Shown here: positions 15,727-25,204 of the stretch, one piece after another
Layout: each line of letters starts with the position of its first letter
Position numbering within the stretch: the stretch's first letter is position 1
Source of the DNA: Algoriphagus vanfongensis DSM 17529
GTDB lineage: Bacteria > Bacteroidota > Bacteroidia > Cytophagales > Cyclobacteriaceae
DNA: 64,000 nucleotides
Assembly (NCBI RefSeq): GCF_000429465.1
Contig: NZ_AUBX01000009.1
Location: 124,001 to 188,000 of the forward strand
Direction: 5' to 3'
Program-made: the position numbers and the translations under genes
Notes under the pieces: model-generated
Told to the model about the DNA's origin: nothing
The model's input: only the letters and a program-made list of their open reading frames with translations
The model's database searches: none

Positions 15727-16819
15727 GCAAGTCATCTTATGGATTCTTCGATTGCTAGTCGGGGGATTATTTATTTTTTCTGGACTTATCAAAGTCAATG
15801 ATCCAGTAGGTGCCGCGATTAAGTTGGAAGAATATTTCGATGTGTTTTCCAACGACATTGCGGGTTTCTTTTACTATCTGAAGCCGTTTGCACTTTACAT
15901 CGGTGTTTTTTTGGTGGTAGTAGAAGTTGTGTTGGGTTTGATGCTGATATTAGGAGTTCGAAGCAAGCTGACCACTTGGGCATTGGGCTTGATGATCCTG
16001 TTTTTTACTTTCTTGACATTTTATTCGGCTTATTTCAACAAAGTGACAGATTGCGGTTGTTTCGGTGATGCTATTAAATTGACTCCTTGGGAGTCTTTCT
16101 ATAAAGATGTCATTTTGATGATTATGATCGCAGGGATTTTTGTCTTGAGAGACTCTCTCCCAAAATCTTCCCCAACATGGGCAAAATATACAGTAAGGGC
16201 GGTCGGGATTATTTGCTTTGCGCTATCTCTTACAGCTATCCGTAATCTTCCTTTTATAGACTTTAGAGCCTACAAAGTAGGTGTAAACATCCCTGAAAAC
16301 ATGCAGCCGTCTGCGCCTCTTCAATATTCCTATGTGATGAAAAAGGATGGCCAAGAGGTGATTTTGGATCAATATCCCACGGACGAAAGTTATGAGTTTG
16401 TAGAGATGAATCTGAAAAATCCGGAAAACCTTCCCAAAATCTCTGACTTTGCTGTCTGGAACTCAGAGGGTGATTTTTCTCAGGAAGTTTTTACCGGTAA
16501 TAAATTACTCATTTTGGTCAGTAACTATGGCAAAATGAGTGATTCTCATCTGGCTGAAATTGATGAATTGGTACAAAGCCTCCATGCTACTCCGATTCAG
16601 GTAGTGCTGGCAGCAGCTGCGTCGGAAGACGAGATTCAGCAGTTGATTAGCTCCAGAGGCTGGGATATCTTGGCTCTGCAAGCTGATGCCACCGTCGTGA
16701 AGACAATGATCCGGTCCAATCCTGGTATCATGCTGCTAAAGGATGGTACTGTTTTGGCTAAATTCCATCACAACAATACACCGGATGCTTCAGAGGTCTT
16801 AGATTTATATATTCCATGA
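15719..16819 (+). CDS. BT_3928-type DoxX family membrane protein
   Basis: A 366-residue protein with four to five N-terminal membrane helices of the DoxX type (RLLVGGLFIFSGLIKVNDPVG, quoted here as FIFSGLIKVNDP), and the DCGCFG motif after the third helix. The C-terminal half, from about residue 230, is soluble and has thioredoxin-like secondary structure without an obvious CXXC. The family is widespread in Bacteroidota and usually lies beside DUF1599. It may carry out redox or quinone-linked chemistry at the inner membrane, but no reaction is established. The stop overlaps the aroK start by 4 bases (ATGA). Confidence 0.85.
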   Translation: MVKQVILWILRLLVGGLFIFSGLIKVNDPVGAAIKLEEYFDVFSNDIAGFFYYLKPFALYIGVFLVVVEVVLGLMLILGVRSKLTTWALGLMILFFTFLTFYSAYFNKVTDCGCFGDAIKLTPWESFYKDVILMIMIAGIFVLRDSLPKSSPTWAKYTVRAVGIICFALSLTAIRNLPFIDFRAYKVGVNIPENMQPSAPLQYSYVMKKDGQEVILDQYPTDESYEFVEMNLKNPENLPKISDFAVWNSEGDFSQEVFTGNKLLILVSNYGKMSDSHLAEIDELVQSLHATPIQVVLAAAASEDEIQQLISSRGWDILALQADATVVKTMIRSNPGIMLLKDGTVLAKFHHNNTPDASEVLDLYIP

Positions 16820-17346
16820 CAAAGCAATTGAAGGTGGTACTGGTAGGCTTGCCTGGTTCTGGTAAAAGTACCTTTGGAAAGCAATTAGCAGCAAACTTGG
16901 ATCTTCCATTTTATGACTTGGATACGTTGATTGAGCAGAGTCATCAAATGAAAATCCCAGATATTTTTTCAAAAATGGGAGAGGGGAAGTTTCGCGAAAT
17001 CGAAACCGAAACTTTGACCCAGGTCCTGTCTTGGGATCGTTCGTTTGTCCTCGCTTCAGGCGGTGGTTGTCCATGCTTCAATGACAATATGGACCAAATT
17101 AACGAACATGGGGTTTCGGTGTATTTGGACGTGCCATTGGAAGAAATCAAAGAAAGACTAGAAGGAGCTCGGGTCCAAAATCGACCAATGTTTCAAGGAA
17201 TGGAAGGGGGGGAGATTATTCTCAAATTAAAAAGCTTGTTGGCTGACCGGGAGAGTTTTTACAACCAGTCAAAAATAAAGCTCAGCGGATCTGATTTTTC
17301 CACTGAGCTTTTGGTTTCCGAGTTGATTCACTTACTTAAAAGCTAA
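16816..17346 (+). CDS. aroK: Shikimate kinase
   Basis: A 176-residue P-loop kinase that phosphorylates shikimate at the 3-hydroxyl in chorismate synthesis. The Walker A motif GLPGSGKST is at residues 12-20. DLDTLIE provides the shikimate-binding Asp, FREIETE the Arg, ASGGGC the GGG loop, and RVQNRPMF the lid arginine. All key residues are present. It is the third gene of the DUF1599-DoxX-aroK unit. Its 3' end overlaps the convergent porin gene by 11 bases. Confidence 0.94.
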   Translation: MTKQLKVVLVGLPGSGKSTFGKQLAANLDLPFYDLDTLIEQSHQMKIPDIFSKMGEGKFREIETETLTQVLSWDRSFVLASGGGCPCFNDNMDQINEHGVSVYLDVPLEEIKERLEGARVQNRPMFQGMEGGEIILKLKSLLADRESFYNQSKIKLSGSDFSTELLVSELIHLLKS

Positions 17347-18850
17347 AGCCTAAAGTCAAAACTCCATTGATGATGTTGTTTTGAAGCTCTGTCACAGGAC
17401 CGATATTGTTGTCTTGGCCATCCAGTACTTGGTAGGAAGTGTAGAGGCCATTGTATTTTTGATTGACTAGGGCAAAATCCGCTGAGAAATTATTCATTTT
17501 GAAGCCCAGTCCACCGCTGATTTGTTGGGTACTTCTGTCAAAATCAGAATCAGCATAAGGATCGCCAAAATTCGCATATCCACCTCGAATCCTAAAGGCA
17601 TTTACCCTGAATTCAGCACCTACGCGATAGTTTACAGTACTGGTGTAATAGGATCGAATCGCCAGGTTGTCTGGACCTTCATCAAAATCATTAGAATTAA
17701 TTCTCGCTGCACTATAATCTACCCAGTCTACATCAGCTGAGATGAATCCATTTTTTCCCAAAAAGAAAGTAGCACCACCTCCAAGTCTGAGAGGACTGTT
17801 TAAATTGTATCGGCCAAGGATAAAGTCCGAGAGAGCTTCTACTCTTCCCAAATTGACATCCTCTTCTTCGAAATAGTAATTGTCATAATTGGCTACCATA
17901 GAGGCTTCGTATTCTTCATTCAAAGCATACCAAGTAGGCGTTTGGAAAGTGAATCCCAAATTGACATAGTCGATTGGCTTGTAGATCAACCCTAGGTTTA
18001 AATTGAAACCAGCGCCGTTTATAAAGAGATTCTCAGCGACTGTTGAATTAATCAATGGTCCATCTGGGAATTCTTCATTGTATACCTTCATTGATGAAAA
18101 GTTCAATGATCTGATTCCTGCGGATCCACCTATGAATAGCTTATGATTGAAATTAGCTCCATAGGAGAAAGTCATTTGACTGGAGGATCCCTCTTGCGTG
18201 ATGTTTTCATCTTGGAAAGGAAAACCTGTCACGAAGGAATCGTAGGTGTCAGGATTAGGGATAGCGTTTCCATTCTCATCAAAGGCGATAGGGTTGATCT
18301 GGTAGGTCAAGTAAGCTAGACCCGTCAGTCCAAATGATTCTATCTGTGATTCTGGAATACCAAAGGCATCCTGCAAATAGAAATCGATGATGGAGGTCTG
18401 TCCCAGTTCATCGGAATAAAATCCATACTCTGTATTGAAGTTGGCGATTCTTTGAATGCTGATACCAAAGGAACCTCCTTTGAATGCCCCTCTTTCTAAA
18501 TCTCCTTTAGGGTTTGCAAATACAACGGATACATTTGGAAGACTGAAGTTGGATGTGTTGTATTGGCCTTTTTGACCTAGATAATAGGTGTCTACACCCC
18601 AATCAGAATATCCCAGCGTCACACTGGCTTCAGAATTTCTGAAAAAGCCTAGTCCGGCAGGGTTTCCCGCTATGTTGGATACATCTCCTCCTAAAGACCA
18701 TTGCGTACCTCCTATGCCCATGATTCTAGCCGAACCTGCTGGCATGCTCTGACTAAATCTCAATGCATCCTCAAAGTATCCGCTTTGTGAATAGCCTATA
18801 GTGGAGACCATCATACCCGCTAGGAGTAAAATTGAATTTTTAATTCTCAT
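17336..18850 (-). CDS. OmpP1/FadL-family outer membrane protein
   Basis: A 504-residue beta-barrel-like protein with a signal peptide (MRIKNSILLLAGM, cleavage near YSQS). The N-terminal part has ARIMGIGGTQWSLGGD and IAGNPAGLGFFRNSE, the plug-region pattern of OmpP1/FadL/TodX proteins, and the C terminus ends in aromatic-flanked strands with terminal FSF, as expected for BAM recognition. It probably transports a hydrophobic compound or serves as a general outer-membrane barrel. I chose ATG 18850 over TTG 18856. It is monocistronic in appearance and shares its 3' end with aroK. Confidence 0.82.
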   Translation of the reverse strand: MRIKNSILLLAGMMVSTIGYSQSGYFEDALRFSQSMPAGSARIMGIGGTQWSLGGDVSNIAGNPAGLGFFRNSEASVTLGYSDWGVDTYYLGQKGQYNTSNFSLPNVSVVFANPKGDLERGAFKGGSFGISIQRIANFNTEYGFYSDELGQTSIIDFYLQDAFGIPESQIESFGLTGLAYLTYQINPIAFDENGNAIPNPDTYDSFVTGFPFQDENITQEGSSSQMTFSYGANFNHKLFIGGSAGIRSLNFSSMKVYNEEFPDGPLINSTVAENLFINGAGFNLNLGLIYKPIDYVNLGFTFQTPTWYALNEEYEASMVANYDNYYFEEEDVNLGRVEALSDFILGRYNLNSPLRLGGGATFFLGKNGFISADVDWVDYSAARINSNDFDEGPDNLAIRSYYTSTVNYRVGAEFRVNAFRIRGGYANFGDPYADSDFDRSTQQISGGLGFKMNNFSADFALVNQKYNGLYTSYQVLDGQDNNIGPVTELQNNIINGVLTLGFSF

Positions 18851-18928
18851 TAACAAATTGAATTTGATTGCCTATTATAACGATGAAAAAAGGCTGTCAG
18901 GTTATTTTTTTGACAAAAAAAAGGGGGA

Positions 18929-20215
18929 TTAGTTCCCCCTTCCTCCTCGTGATCCTGAGGATGAGCTCCTTGAGACTCCGCTACTACCCGAACTTCTGCT
19001 TGGAGTGCTGACACTTCCTGAGGAGCTTCTGCTCGGTGTATATGTTCTTGTATTTGGAGTGCTACTTCTATTATAGCTTGGACTGGTTCTGTTGGTCGGA
19101 ACAGTACTTCTATTATATGAAGGTGAAGTAGATCTTCTGTATGATGGAGACGAAGTAGACCTTCTGTAAGTATCGATGCTTCTTGTATTAGTAGCACCTC
19201 TTGTGGTCCTTACACTGGAGTTAGAAGGCATTGCACTTCTAGTTCTCACAGAAGAAGATCTATCCATTGCTGGAGAATTAGTGTTTCTAGAAGATCTTGA
19301 AGTCGCAATTCTTGATCTATTAGAATTGTAATAATCATTTTGGCTTGTACCAAAGTCTCTTGAGCTTGTTTGTGCTCTATCAGTTGATACTAGGCTTCTA
19401 TTTCTAGACGCAGCTACATCTCTTCTAGCCTGAGCTCTAGCGGTGCTTGGCAAAGCGGCAGTTCTAACTGATTTACTACCTGCACTAGCAAGTCCAGCTC
19501 CTCTGGTAGGACGGGCGCCGGTTACCACTCTTCTATCGCCATATTCTCCGCCAGGTAATACATAGATTGGATTTCCAGGGTAATAACCCGGATAGTATCC
19601 AGGATAATAACCTCCACCCCAAGCATAGCTAGGATAGAATCCACCCCAACCGAATCCAGGTCTCATGAAAGGATTGCCCCATCCGAAACCTAGACCAATG
19701 TTGATGCTGAATCCAGGTCTGAAGCCCCAGCTAGGTCCATAAAACGGTGAGTAGAATGGATCATAATATCCAAAACCCCACGGACTAAAACCATACATGA
19801 ATCCCATGTTGAATGCAAAGGATGGATTTGCCCAAGAATTGGAACCAGAACCTCCGACATAGTAATTATTGTAAACGTCGATATCTGGATCACCATCTGC
19901 TACCTCAGATGTTTCGTCAAAATAAACTACTTCATCCCCAGCATCTACATTGTCTGCTTGATATCTGGAGATGTAGTCTGGATTGACATTTCTGCTGGAG
20001 AAACTCTCGCCAGATACATCGTTTACAGATGTAAATTCTTGAAAGGTGTCTGGATTATTGTTTTGAACAGCGTATTCCGTAGTTAATTTGGCATCGGAAG
20101 CCATGAAATACATGTTATCCTCGGCTCCATTGCTCGCAATTTGCGAAGAACTACAGGAGGCGAGTACAAATGTACCAAGAACTGCCGGTGTGAGTATGAT
20201 TGATAATTTCTTCAT
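18929..20215 (-). CDS. Low-complexity lipoprotein, Gly/Tyr/Pro-rich then Ser/Arg/Thr-rich
   Basis: A 428-residue lipoprotein with the lipobox LASC (Cys21). Residues about 25-120 are acidic. Residues about 120-230 are rich in Gly, Tyr, Trp, Phe and Pro, with a repeated YYPGYYPG element. From about residue 240 to the end the chain is Ser, Arg, Thr and Asn rich and very basic, with imperfect repeats such as PSYNRST and PSYRRST and an RGGRGN end. No catalytic motif is visible. Such surface lipoproteins are common in Bacteroidota and have no assigned function. The contrast between an acidic or aromatic N-terminal part and a basic repeat tail suggests an adhesive or scaffold role, which is an inference. 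Confidence 0.75.
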   Translation of the reverse strand: MKKLSIILTPAVLGTFVLASCSSSQIASNGAEDNMYFMASDAKLTTEYAVQNNNPDTFQEFTSVNDVSGESFSSRNVNPDYISRYQADNVDAGDEVVYFDETSEVADGDPDIDVYNNYYVGGSGSNSWANPSFAFNMGFMYGFSPWGFGYYDPFYSPFYGPSWGFRPGFSINIGLGFGWGNPFMRPGFGWGGFYPSYAWGGGYYPGYYPGYYPGNPIYVLPGGEYGDRRVVTGARPTRGAGLASAGSKSVRTAALPSTARAQARRDVAASRNRSLVSTDRAQTSSRDFGTSQNDYYNSNRSRIATSRSSRNTNSPAMDRSSSVRTRSAMPSNSSVRTTRGATNTRSIDTYRRSTSSPSYRRSTSPSYNRSTVPTNRTSPSYNRSSTPNTRTYTPSRSSSGSVSTPSRSSGSSGVSRSSSSGSRGGRGN

Positions 20216-20278
20216 GGTCGAAGTGTGAGTTGATACTTAGTTATACGTCGGTCAGGGTGCAGGGTTATATTTTTACCT

Positions 20279-20286
20279 TATATTTG
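20279..20286 (+). promoter_or_regulatory. Candidate -7 element for proS
   Basis: TATATTTG matches TAnnTTTG, 52 bases before the proS ATG. A TTG -33 box at standard spacing is not seen, so this is suggestive only. Confidence 0.3.
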
Positions 20287-20337
20287 CCACGCTCAATTTA
20301 GTAAAAATAAAGACATTTCATTTTCAATCAAAATCTA

Positions 20338-21819
20338 ATGAGTAAAGGACTACCTAAACGAAGTGAGGATTACTCTCTTTGGTACAATGAGTTGGTGAAA
20401 AAAGCTGATTTGGCGGAAAACTCCGCAGTCAGAGGCTGTATGGTGATCAAACCTTATGGCTTTTCCATATGGGAAAAAATGCAGGCTGAACTAGACCGAA
20501 TGTTTAAGGAAACAGGTCATACGAATGCCTATTTTCCGCTGTTTATTCCCAAGTCCTATCTTAGCAAAGAAGCCTCACACGTTGAGGGATTTGCGAAGGA
20601 ATGTGCGGTCGTGACGCACTACAGATTGAAGAATGCAGAAGATGGGTCAGGGGTAGTAGTAGATCCCGAAGCAAAGCTAGAAGAAGAGCTGATCGTAAGA
20701 CCTACTTCTGAAACCGTAATTTGGAGTACCTATAAAAACTGGATTCAGTCTTATAGAGATTTGCCTTTGCTGGTAAATCAATGGGCAAATGTGGTTCGTT
20801 GGGAAATGAGAACTCGTCTATTCCTAAGAACAGCAGAGTTTTTATGGCAAGAAGGTCACACGGCTCATGCTACCAAGGAAGAAGCGATGGATGAAACCGT
20901 GCAAATGATGAATGTCTATGCACAGTTTGCTGAAGAATTCATGGCCGTGCCTGTAGTGAAGGGAAGAAAAACTGAAAACGAGAGATTTGCTGGAGCTGAT
21001 GAGACATTCTGTATTGAAGCAATGATGCAGGACGGTAAAGCACTTCAAGCTGGAACATCTCACTTCTTGGGACAAAATTTTGCGAAAGCTTTTGATGTAA
21101 AATTTGCAACCAAAGAAGGTGGCTTGGATCACGTCTGGGGTACTTCATGGGGAGTGAGTACACGATTGATGGGAGCTTTGATCATGGCGCATTCTGATGA
21201 TAATGGCTTGGTACTTCCTCCGAAATTGGCACCGATCCAAGTTGTGATCGTACCTATTTATAAAGGAGAAGAGCAATTGAATGCTATTTCAGAGAAAGCG
21301 CATGAAATGATGGCGGCCTTGAGAAAAGTAGGGGTTTCTGTGAAGTTTGATGATAGAGATACGCACAAGCCGGGTTGGAAATTTGCTGAGTATGAATTGA
21401 AGGGAGTTCCTTTGAGAATCGCTATAGGACCAAGAGATCTGGAAAATGGTACAATCGAATTGGCTAGAAGAGACAATCTGACCAAATCAAGCTTTGATCT
21501 TTCTTCCGAGCCAATTGAAGTAATGATTCCAAGATTGCTTGACGAAATTCAGCAAGGGATTTATGAAAAAGCCTTGAATTTCAGAACTGAAAAAACTACT
21601 GAGGTGAATTCTTGGGAAGATTTCCAGGAAGTTTTGGAAAATAAAGGTGGCTTCGTTTCAGCGCATTGGGATGGAACTTCAGAGACAGAAGATAAAATCA
21701 AAGAATTGACCAAGGCTACAATTCGCTGTATTCCTTTGGATCAAAAAGAAGAAGAGGGCGCTTGCATTTTGACAGGTAAGCCTTCCAAAGGTCGAGTCTA
21801 TTTTGCGAAAGCATATTAA
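20338..21819 (+). CDS. proS: Prolyl-tRNA synthetase, archaeal/eukaryotic-like type
   Basis: A class II aminoacyl-tRNA synthetase of 493 residues that charges tRNA-Pro. It lacks the bacterial editing insertion and has the short ProS type 3 layout: catalytic core with motif 2 ([24 protein letters not shown], quoted in part as [14 protein letters not shown]), [15 protein letters not shown] and [12 protein letters not shown], then an anticodon-binding domain from about residue 300 ([11 protein letters not shown]) and the family C-terminal domain ending in Tyr. This form is usual in Bacteroidota. It is a single gene followed by a clean terminator. Confidence 0.96.
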   Translation: MSKGLPKRSEDYSLWYNELVKKADLAENSAVRGCMVIKPYGFSIWEKMQAELDRMFKETGHTNAYFPLFIPKSYLSKEASHVEGFAKECAVVTHYRLKNAEDGSGVVVDPEAKLEEELIVRPTSETVIWSTYKNWIQSYRDLPLLVNQWANVVRWEMRTRLFLRTAEFLWQEGHTAHATKEEAMDETVQMMNVYAQFAEEFMAVPVVKGRKTENERFAGADETFCIEAMMQDGKALQAGTSHFLGQNFAKAFDVKFATKEGGLDHVWGTSWGVSTRLMGALIMAHSDDNGLVLPPKLAPIQVVIVPIYKGEEQLNAISEKAHEMMAALRKVGVSVKFDDRDTHKPGWKFAEYELKGVPLRIAIGPRDLENGTIELARRDNLTKSSFDLSSEPIEVMIPRLLDEIQQGIYEKALNFRTEKTTEVNSWEDFQEVLENKGGFVSAHWDGTSETEDKIKELTKATIRCIPLDQKEEEGACILTGKPSKGRVYFAKAY

Positions 21820-21824
21820 AAACT

Positions 21825-21851
21825 AAAACCCTGAGAAATCAGGGTTTTTTT
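21825..21851 (+). terminator. Terminator after proS
   Basis: A 10-bp perfect stem (AAAACCCTGA at 21825-21834, TCAGGGTTTT at 21839-21848) capped by a GAAA tetraloop and ending in a run of T. It lies 5 bases after the proS stop. Confidence 0.9.
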
Positions 21852-21912
21852 ATTTCTATAGTTCTCGGTTGATTGCTTTCTTGTATTTTAGGAATCTAAT
21901 CCCAAAGCCCAG

Positions 21913-22371
21913 ATGACGATACTTATTCTTTCCAGTCTGTTACTCATAGGTTTGATCCTGCTATTAGCAGAGACTCTATTTATTCCGGGTACTACTGTAG
22001 TAGGCATTTTGGGACTATTGATCAGCTTAGCTGGTGTTGCGTATGCTTTCATGACTTTTCCATCTTCTGTTGCTTGGTGGATTACGGGAGTAGCGGCAGC
22101 ATTGAATGTAGCGGCAGTTATATATAGTTTTCAATCTGGAGTTTGGAATAAGCTCACTTTAAAAAATGCCTTGGAAGGAGGTGTGTTTGATGGAAGAACC
22201 AAGGGATTAGAAAAAGGAATGGAAGGAAAAGCTATTTCAGATCTAAAACCAATTGGAAAAGGGTTATTTGGAGACTCTATTTTTGAAGTTAAATCAGAAT
22301 CCGGTTTTATTTCAGTAGATTCGATCATCACAATAATGAAAATTGAAAACAATCAAATTTTAGTTAAGTAA
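21913..22371 (+). CDS. NfeD-like membrane protein
   Basis: A 152-residue protein with three membrane helices in its first 75 residues ([56 protein letters not shown]) and a C-terminal OB-fold-like domain with [16 protein letters not shown], typical of NfeD proteins. NfeD proteins bind flotillin-like scaffolds in the membrane. The next gene, 5 bases away, is floA, which is the expected partner, so the two form an operon. It is of the short form without the N-terminal ClpP-like protease domain. Confidence 0.87.
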   Translation: MTILILSSLLLIGLILLLAETLFIPGTTVVGILGLLISLAGVAYAFMTFPSSVAWWITGVAAALNVAAVIYSFQSGVWNKLTLKNALEGGVFDGRTKGLEKGMEGKAISDLKPIGKGLFGDSIFEVKSESGFISVDSIITIMKIENNQILVK

Positions 22372-22376
22372 ATATT

Positions 22377-23384
22377 ATGGACCCTTCAAGCCCTGTCTTT
22401 TTATTGATAATTGCATTTGGAGCAATTTTGGTCATCTGGCTTTTTCTTTACTTTATTCCTGTTGGATTATGGTTCACGGCACTTTTTGCTAAAGTGAAAG
22501 TGACAATTGGAGAATTGTTTGGAATGAGGATTAGAAAAGTTCCCCCAAGTGTGATTGTAAACTCTTTAATTACAGCAACAAAAGCAGGTTTGCAATTGAC
22601 TACAAATGAATTGGAAACTCATTACTTAGCAGGAGGGAATGTCCCAAATGTTATTCGAGCTTTGATTTCTGCGGATAAAGCAAACATTAATTTGTCCTTT
22701 AAGCAAGCTACTGCTATTGATTTGGCAGGTAGAGATGTGTTTGAAGCGGTTCAGATTTCTGTAAATCCAAAAGTGATAAATACTCCTAATGTTGCTGCAG
22801 TTGCTGCTGATGGGATCCAATTAGTAGCAAAAGCCAGAGTGACAGTTCGTGCAAATATTGCTCAATTGGTAGGTGGTGCTGGAGAAGATACCATTTTGGC
22901 AAGGGTAGGGGAAGGGATTGTAACGTCCATCGGTTCTGCAGAGACTCATAAAAGCGTTTTAGAAAACCCTGATAAAATCTCCAAACTGGTTTTGCAAAGA
23001 GGTTTGGATGCTGGGACAGCTTTCGAAATTCTTTCGATTGATATTGCAGATATTGATGTAGGAACGAACATCGGCGCGAAGTTGCAAATCGATCAGGCAT
23101 CTGCTGATTTGAAAGTAGCTGAAGCAAAAGCAGAGGAAAGAAGAGCGATGGCTGTGGCTTTAGAGCAAGAAATGAAAGCGAAAAATGTAGAGATGCGTGC
23201 GAAGGTAGTAGAAGCTGAAGCTGAAGTTCCTAAAGCCTTAGCAGAAGCTTTTAGATCTGGTCAACTCGGAGTGATGGATTATTACAGAATGGAGAATATC
23301 AAGTCTGACACTTCCATGAGAGATTCCATAGCGAAGTCAGATTCCGATGGAAGAGATTCTAAATCTAAGGGTGATAAAAAGTAA
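22377..23384 (+). CDS. floA: Flotillin-like protein FloA
   Basis: A 335-residue membrane scaffold of the bacterial flotillin FloA group. One N-terminal hydrophobic segment ([19 protein letters not shown]) anchors it, followed by the SPFH/PHB-type domain with [17 protein letters not shown] and [14 protein letters not shown], and an Ala/Glu-rich coiled coil (about 235-290) with [20 protein letters not shown] (quoted 20 residues). It organises membrane microdomains. The upstream nfeD gene is its common operon partner. Confidence 0.93.
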   Translation: MDPSSPVFLLIIAFGAILVIWLFLYFIPVGLWFTALFAKVKVTIGELFGMRIRKVPPSVIVNSLITATKAGLQLTTNELETHYLAGGNVPNVIRALISADKANINLSFKQATAIDLAGRDVFEAVQISVNPKVINTPNVAAVAADGIQLVAKARVTVRANIAQLVGGAGEDTILARVGEGIVTSIGSAETHKSVLENPDKISKLVLQRGLDAGTAFEILSIDIADIDVGTNIGAKLQIDQASADLKVAEAKAEERRAMAVALEQEMKAKNVEMRAKVVEAEAEVPKALAEAFRSGQLGVMDYYRMENIKSDTSMRDSIAKSDSDGRDSKSKGDKK

Positions 23385-23556
23385 CCTATCCTTTGATCCA
23401 TCATTCTGATTTTCTTTAATAATGGTGGTCAAAGAGGAAAGTAGGAGTTTGGAGGACTGAATCCTCATGACTCCCTTTTAGCCTAGAGCATATAAACATA
23501 TAAATAGGTGAGATTTAGATAATCTGAAGAGAAGATTCGAGAATTATAGAAGTAGA

Positions 23557-23580
23557 AAAAGGGGCTTATTGGCCCCTTTT
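23557..23580. terminator. Hairpin terminator at the end of the WG-repeat gene
   Basis: A 9-bp perfect stem (AAAAGGGGC at 23557-23565, GCCCCTTTT at 23572-23580) with a 6-base loop. It overlaps the last codons of the minus-strand WG-repeat gene, and on that strand is followed by T residues. On the plus strand it is followed by CTTTTTCTT and could also end floA transcripts. I see no other feature in 23385-23556. Confidence 0.75.
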
Positions 23581-25122
23581 CTTTTTCTTGCCGGTTGTCT
23601 CAGGTTCGATGACTAGTACCGGTTCATAGTTACTCTTTACCAGAATTTGACGATTCTGATTGTCCACAATGATCTCTTCATAATCAAAAGGAAGAATGAC
23701 TTCGCCATCTTCTTGGATCAGTCCGCTTTTCTTGTCTTTGATCGCCAAGACCCAATTGCTTCTCTCGTGTTTCAAGAAGTCATATTCAGGATTGAGAATA
23801 ACATCTCCATCTGTTCCGAGAAGCCCCACTTTCTCATTGGATTCTACTAAAAACTGACCTGATTCGGTTCTGCAGATTTTAGAGTAGCCTTCTTGGTTTT
23901 TGATCTCGCCGACTGTATTGATAAGAAATAATTTATTGTCTTTTTTTCCAACTCCCCAGCCATTTTGAAAAGCCTTAATCTCATCCCATTCTGGATTTAA
24001 AAGAATTTGTCCAGAAGCATTGATCAATCCGGAATAAAGTCCAGACTTGATGCTGGCAAGATTTTCGGAAAAAGTCCCAGCATCCTCATACGATGGCTTG
24101 ATCAACCAATTTCCATCTTTGTCTACATAGCCAAAAGCGCCGTTCTTTTTCGCCGCAAAATAGCCTTGTGCGCCATCATTGATCCATTCCAAACTATCAG
24201 TCGGCTGCACAATCCAGCCCTTTTTGCCTAACAGCCCCAGCTTTCCGTCCCGGAATTTGATCTGGTAGAGATCTCTTTCTACCCGATTGACTTCTGTCAT
24301 CCCTACAGCATCCAGCAAGATCCCATCCTCTTCCATGACTCTACGAAGTTTGCCATGGATGTATTCCAGCATCAGGTCATTTTCGTAGGTGATCTTGTGA
24401 AATGAATTGTACCGAATATTTGCTCGAATAGGATCCCCTTCGATTAGCAAGTATTGATCTTGGTCATAGCCATAGTAGAAATTACCTCTGGTATGGGTCA
24501 GCTCATCGATGACAGGCTCTAGCACCAGTGTTCCTTCCATATTGATCAGACCAAATCCGGTAGGTGTTTTGGCCAAAATATATTCCCCTTCATTTCCTTC
24601 TAGGTACTCAAATGTTTGATCAGGATCTTCTCCCAATGGTAAAAAGTATTCGTTGTTTTTTTGAGCGATTACTTGGCCCACATTGGTGATCTCAGCGGAT
24701 TGCAATTCTCCCAGATATGTTGTGGTGCCTTTACCGCGTTGGTATAGCCAGTACTCGGAGTCTTTACGAGCCAAAAGAAAATTGAAATAAGTATCTATCT
24801 CATCATATTCAAGTTCCAATACTTTTTGTCCGTATTCATGAAAAGCACCTATTCCATTGGGACCTTTGACCAAGATCCATGGTTCTAAAAAGCGATGCAC
24901 TTCCTGTCCTTCCAGATTGACTGCAGGTTTGAAATCATTGGAAAGAAGGAACAACCCTTCTTCATTTTTGCCGATTTTGACTGATTCGCTGAGAAGTGAG
25001 ATGGATTGATAGACCAGTCTGGTCTTGAGATTCATCTCATAGTCATAGACCTCGTAGGTTTGGGCTTGGACTAGTGAGGAAATTACAAAGAGGAGTACTA
25101 GTAATGGGCTTTTTCGAAACAT
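23566..25122 (-). CDS. WG-repeat protein
   Basis: A 518-residue exported protein (signal peptide MFRKSPLLVLLFV, cleavage near VQAQ). It is built from WG-type repeats of about 25-45 residues, for example NGAFGYVDKDGNWLIKPSYE, TGFGLINMEGTLVLEPVIDE, GLINASGQILLNPEWDE and GLLGTDGDVILNPEYD. At least nine repeats are visible. The repeats form beta-propeller-like or solenoid structures, usually with a binding role, and no catalytic domain is present. The C terminus is a lysine-rich KKKKRGQ tail. It stands alone between convergent floA and the hemA terminator. Confidence 0.88.
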   Translation of the reverse strand: MFRKSPLLVLLFVISSLVQAQTYEVYDYEMNLKTRLVYQSISLLSESVKIGKNEEGLFLLSNDFKPAVNLEGQEVHRFLEPWILVKGPNGIGAFHEYGQKVLELEYDEIDTYFNFLLARKDSEYWLYQRGKGTTTYLGELQSAEITNVGQVIAQKNNEYFLPLGEDPDQTFEYLEGNEGEYILAKTPTGFGLINMEGTLVLEPVIDELTHTRGNFYYGYDQDQYLLIEGDPIRANIRYNSFHKITYENDLMLEYIHGKLRRVMEEDGILLDAVGMTEVNRVERDLYQIKFRDGKLGLLGKKGWIVQPTDSLEWINDGAQGYFAAKKNGAFGYVDKDGNWLIKPSYEDAGTFSENLASIKSGLYSGLINASGQILLNPEWDEIKAFQNGWGVGKKDNKLFLINTVGEIKNQEGYSKICRTESGQFLVESNEKVGLLGTDGDVILNPEYDFLKHERSNWVLAIKDKKSGLIQEDGEVILPFDYEEIIVDNQNRQILVKSNYEPVLVIEPETTGKKKKRGQ

Positions 25123-25150
25123 CGATAATCTTATTAAAGCCCGAATATAA

Positions 25151-25184
25151 AATGCCCAAAATAGGAATTCCTCTTTTGGGCATT
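25151..25184 (-). terminator. Terminator after hemA
   Basis: An 11-bp perfect stem (AATGCCCAAAA at 25151-25161, TTTTGGGCATT at 25174-25184). The 12-base loop itself contains the palindrome AGGAATTCCT. On the minus strand a short T-rich tract follows, 21 bases past the hemA stop. Confidence 0.75.
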
Positions 25185-25204
25185 AAAAATCTTTAGAAGG
25201 GCCT

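Noticed and set aside
18850..19197. Long open frame on the minus strand in another frame
   Set aside because: It is a shadow of the repetitive Ser/Arg-rich tail of the 18929-20215 gene, with biased His/Gln/Glu composition.
23385..23556. Possible small gene or RNA after floA
   Set aside because: The stretch has short open frames only, and its one small inverted repeat (GAGGA...TCCTC) is too weak to call.
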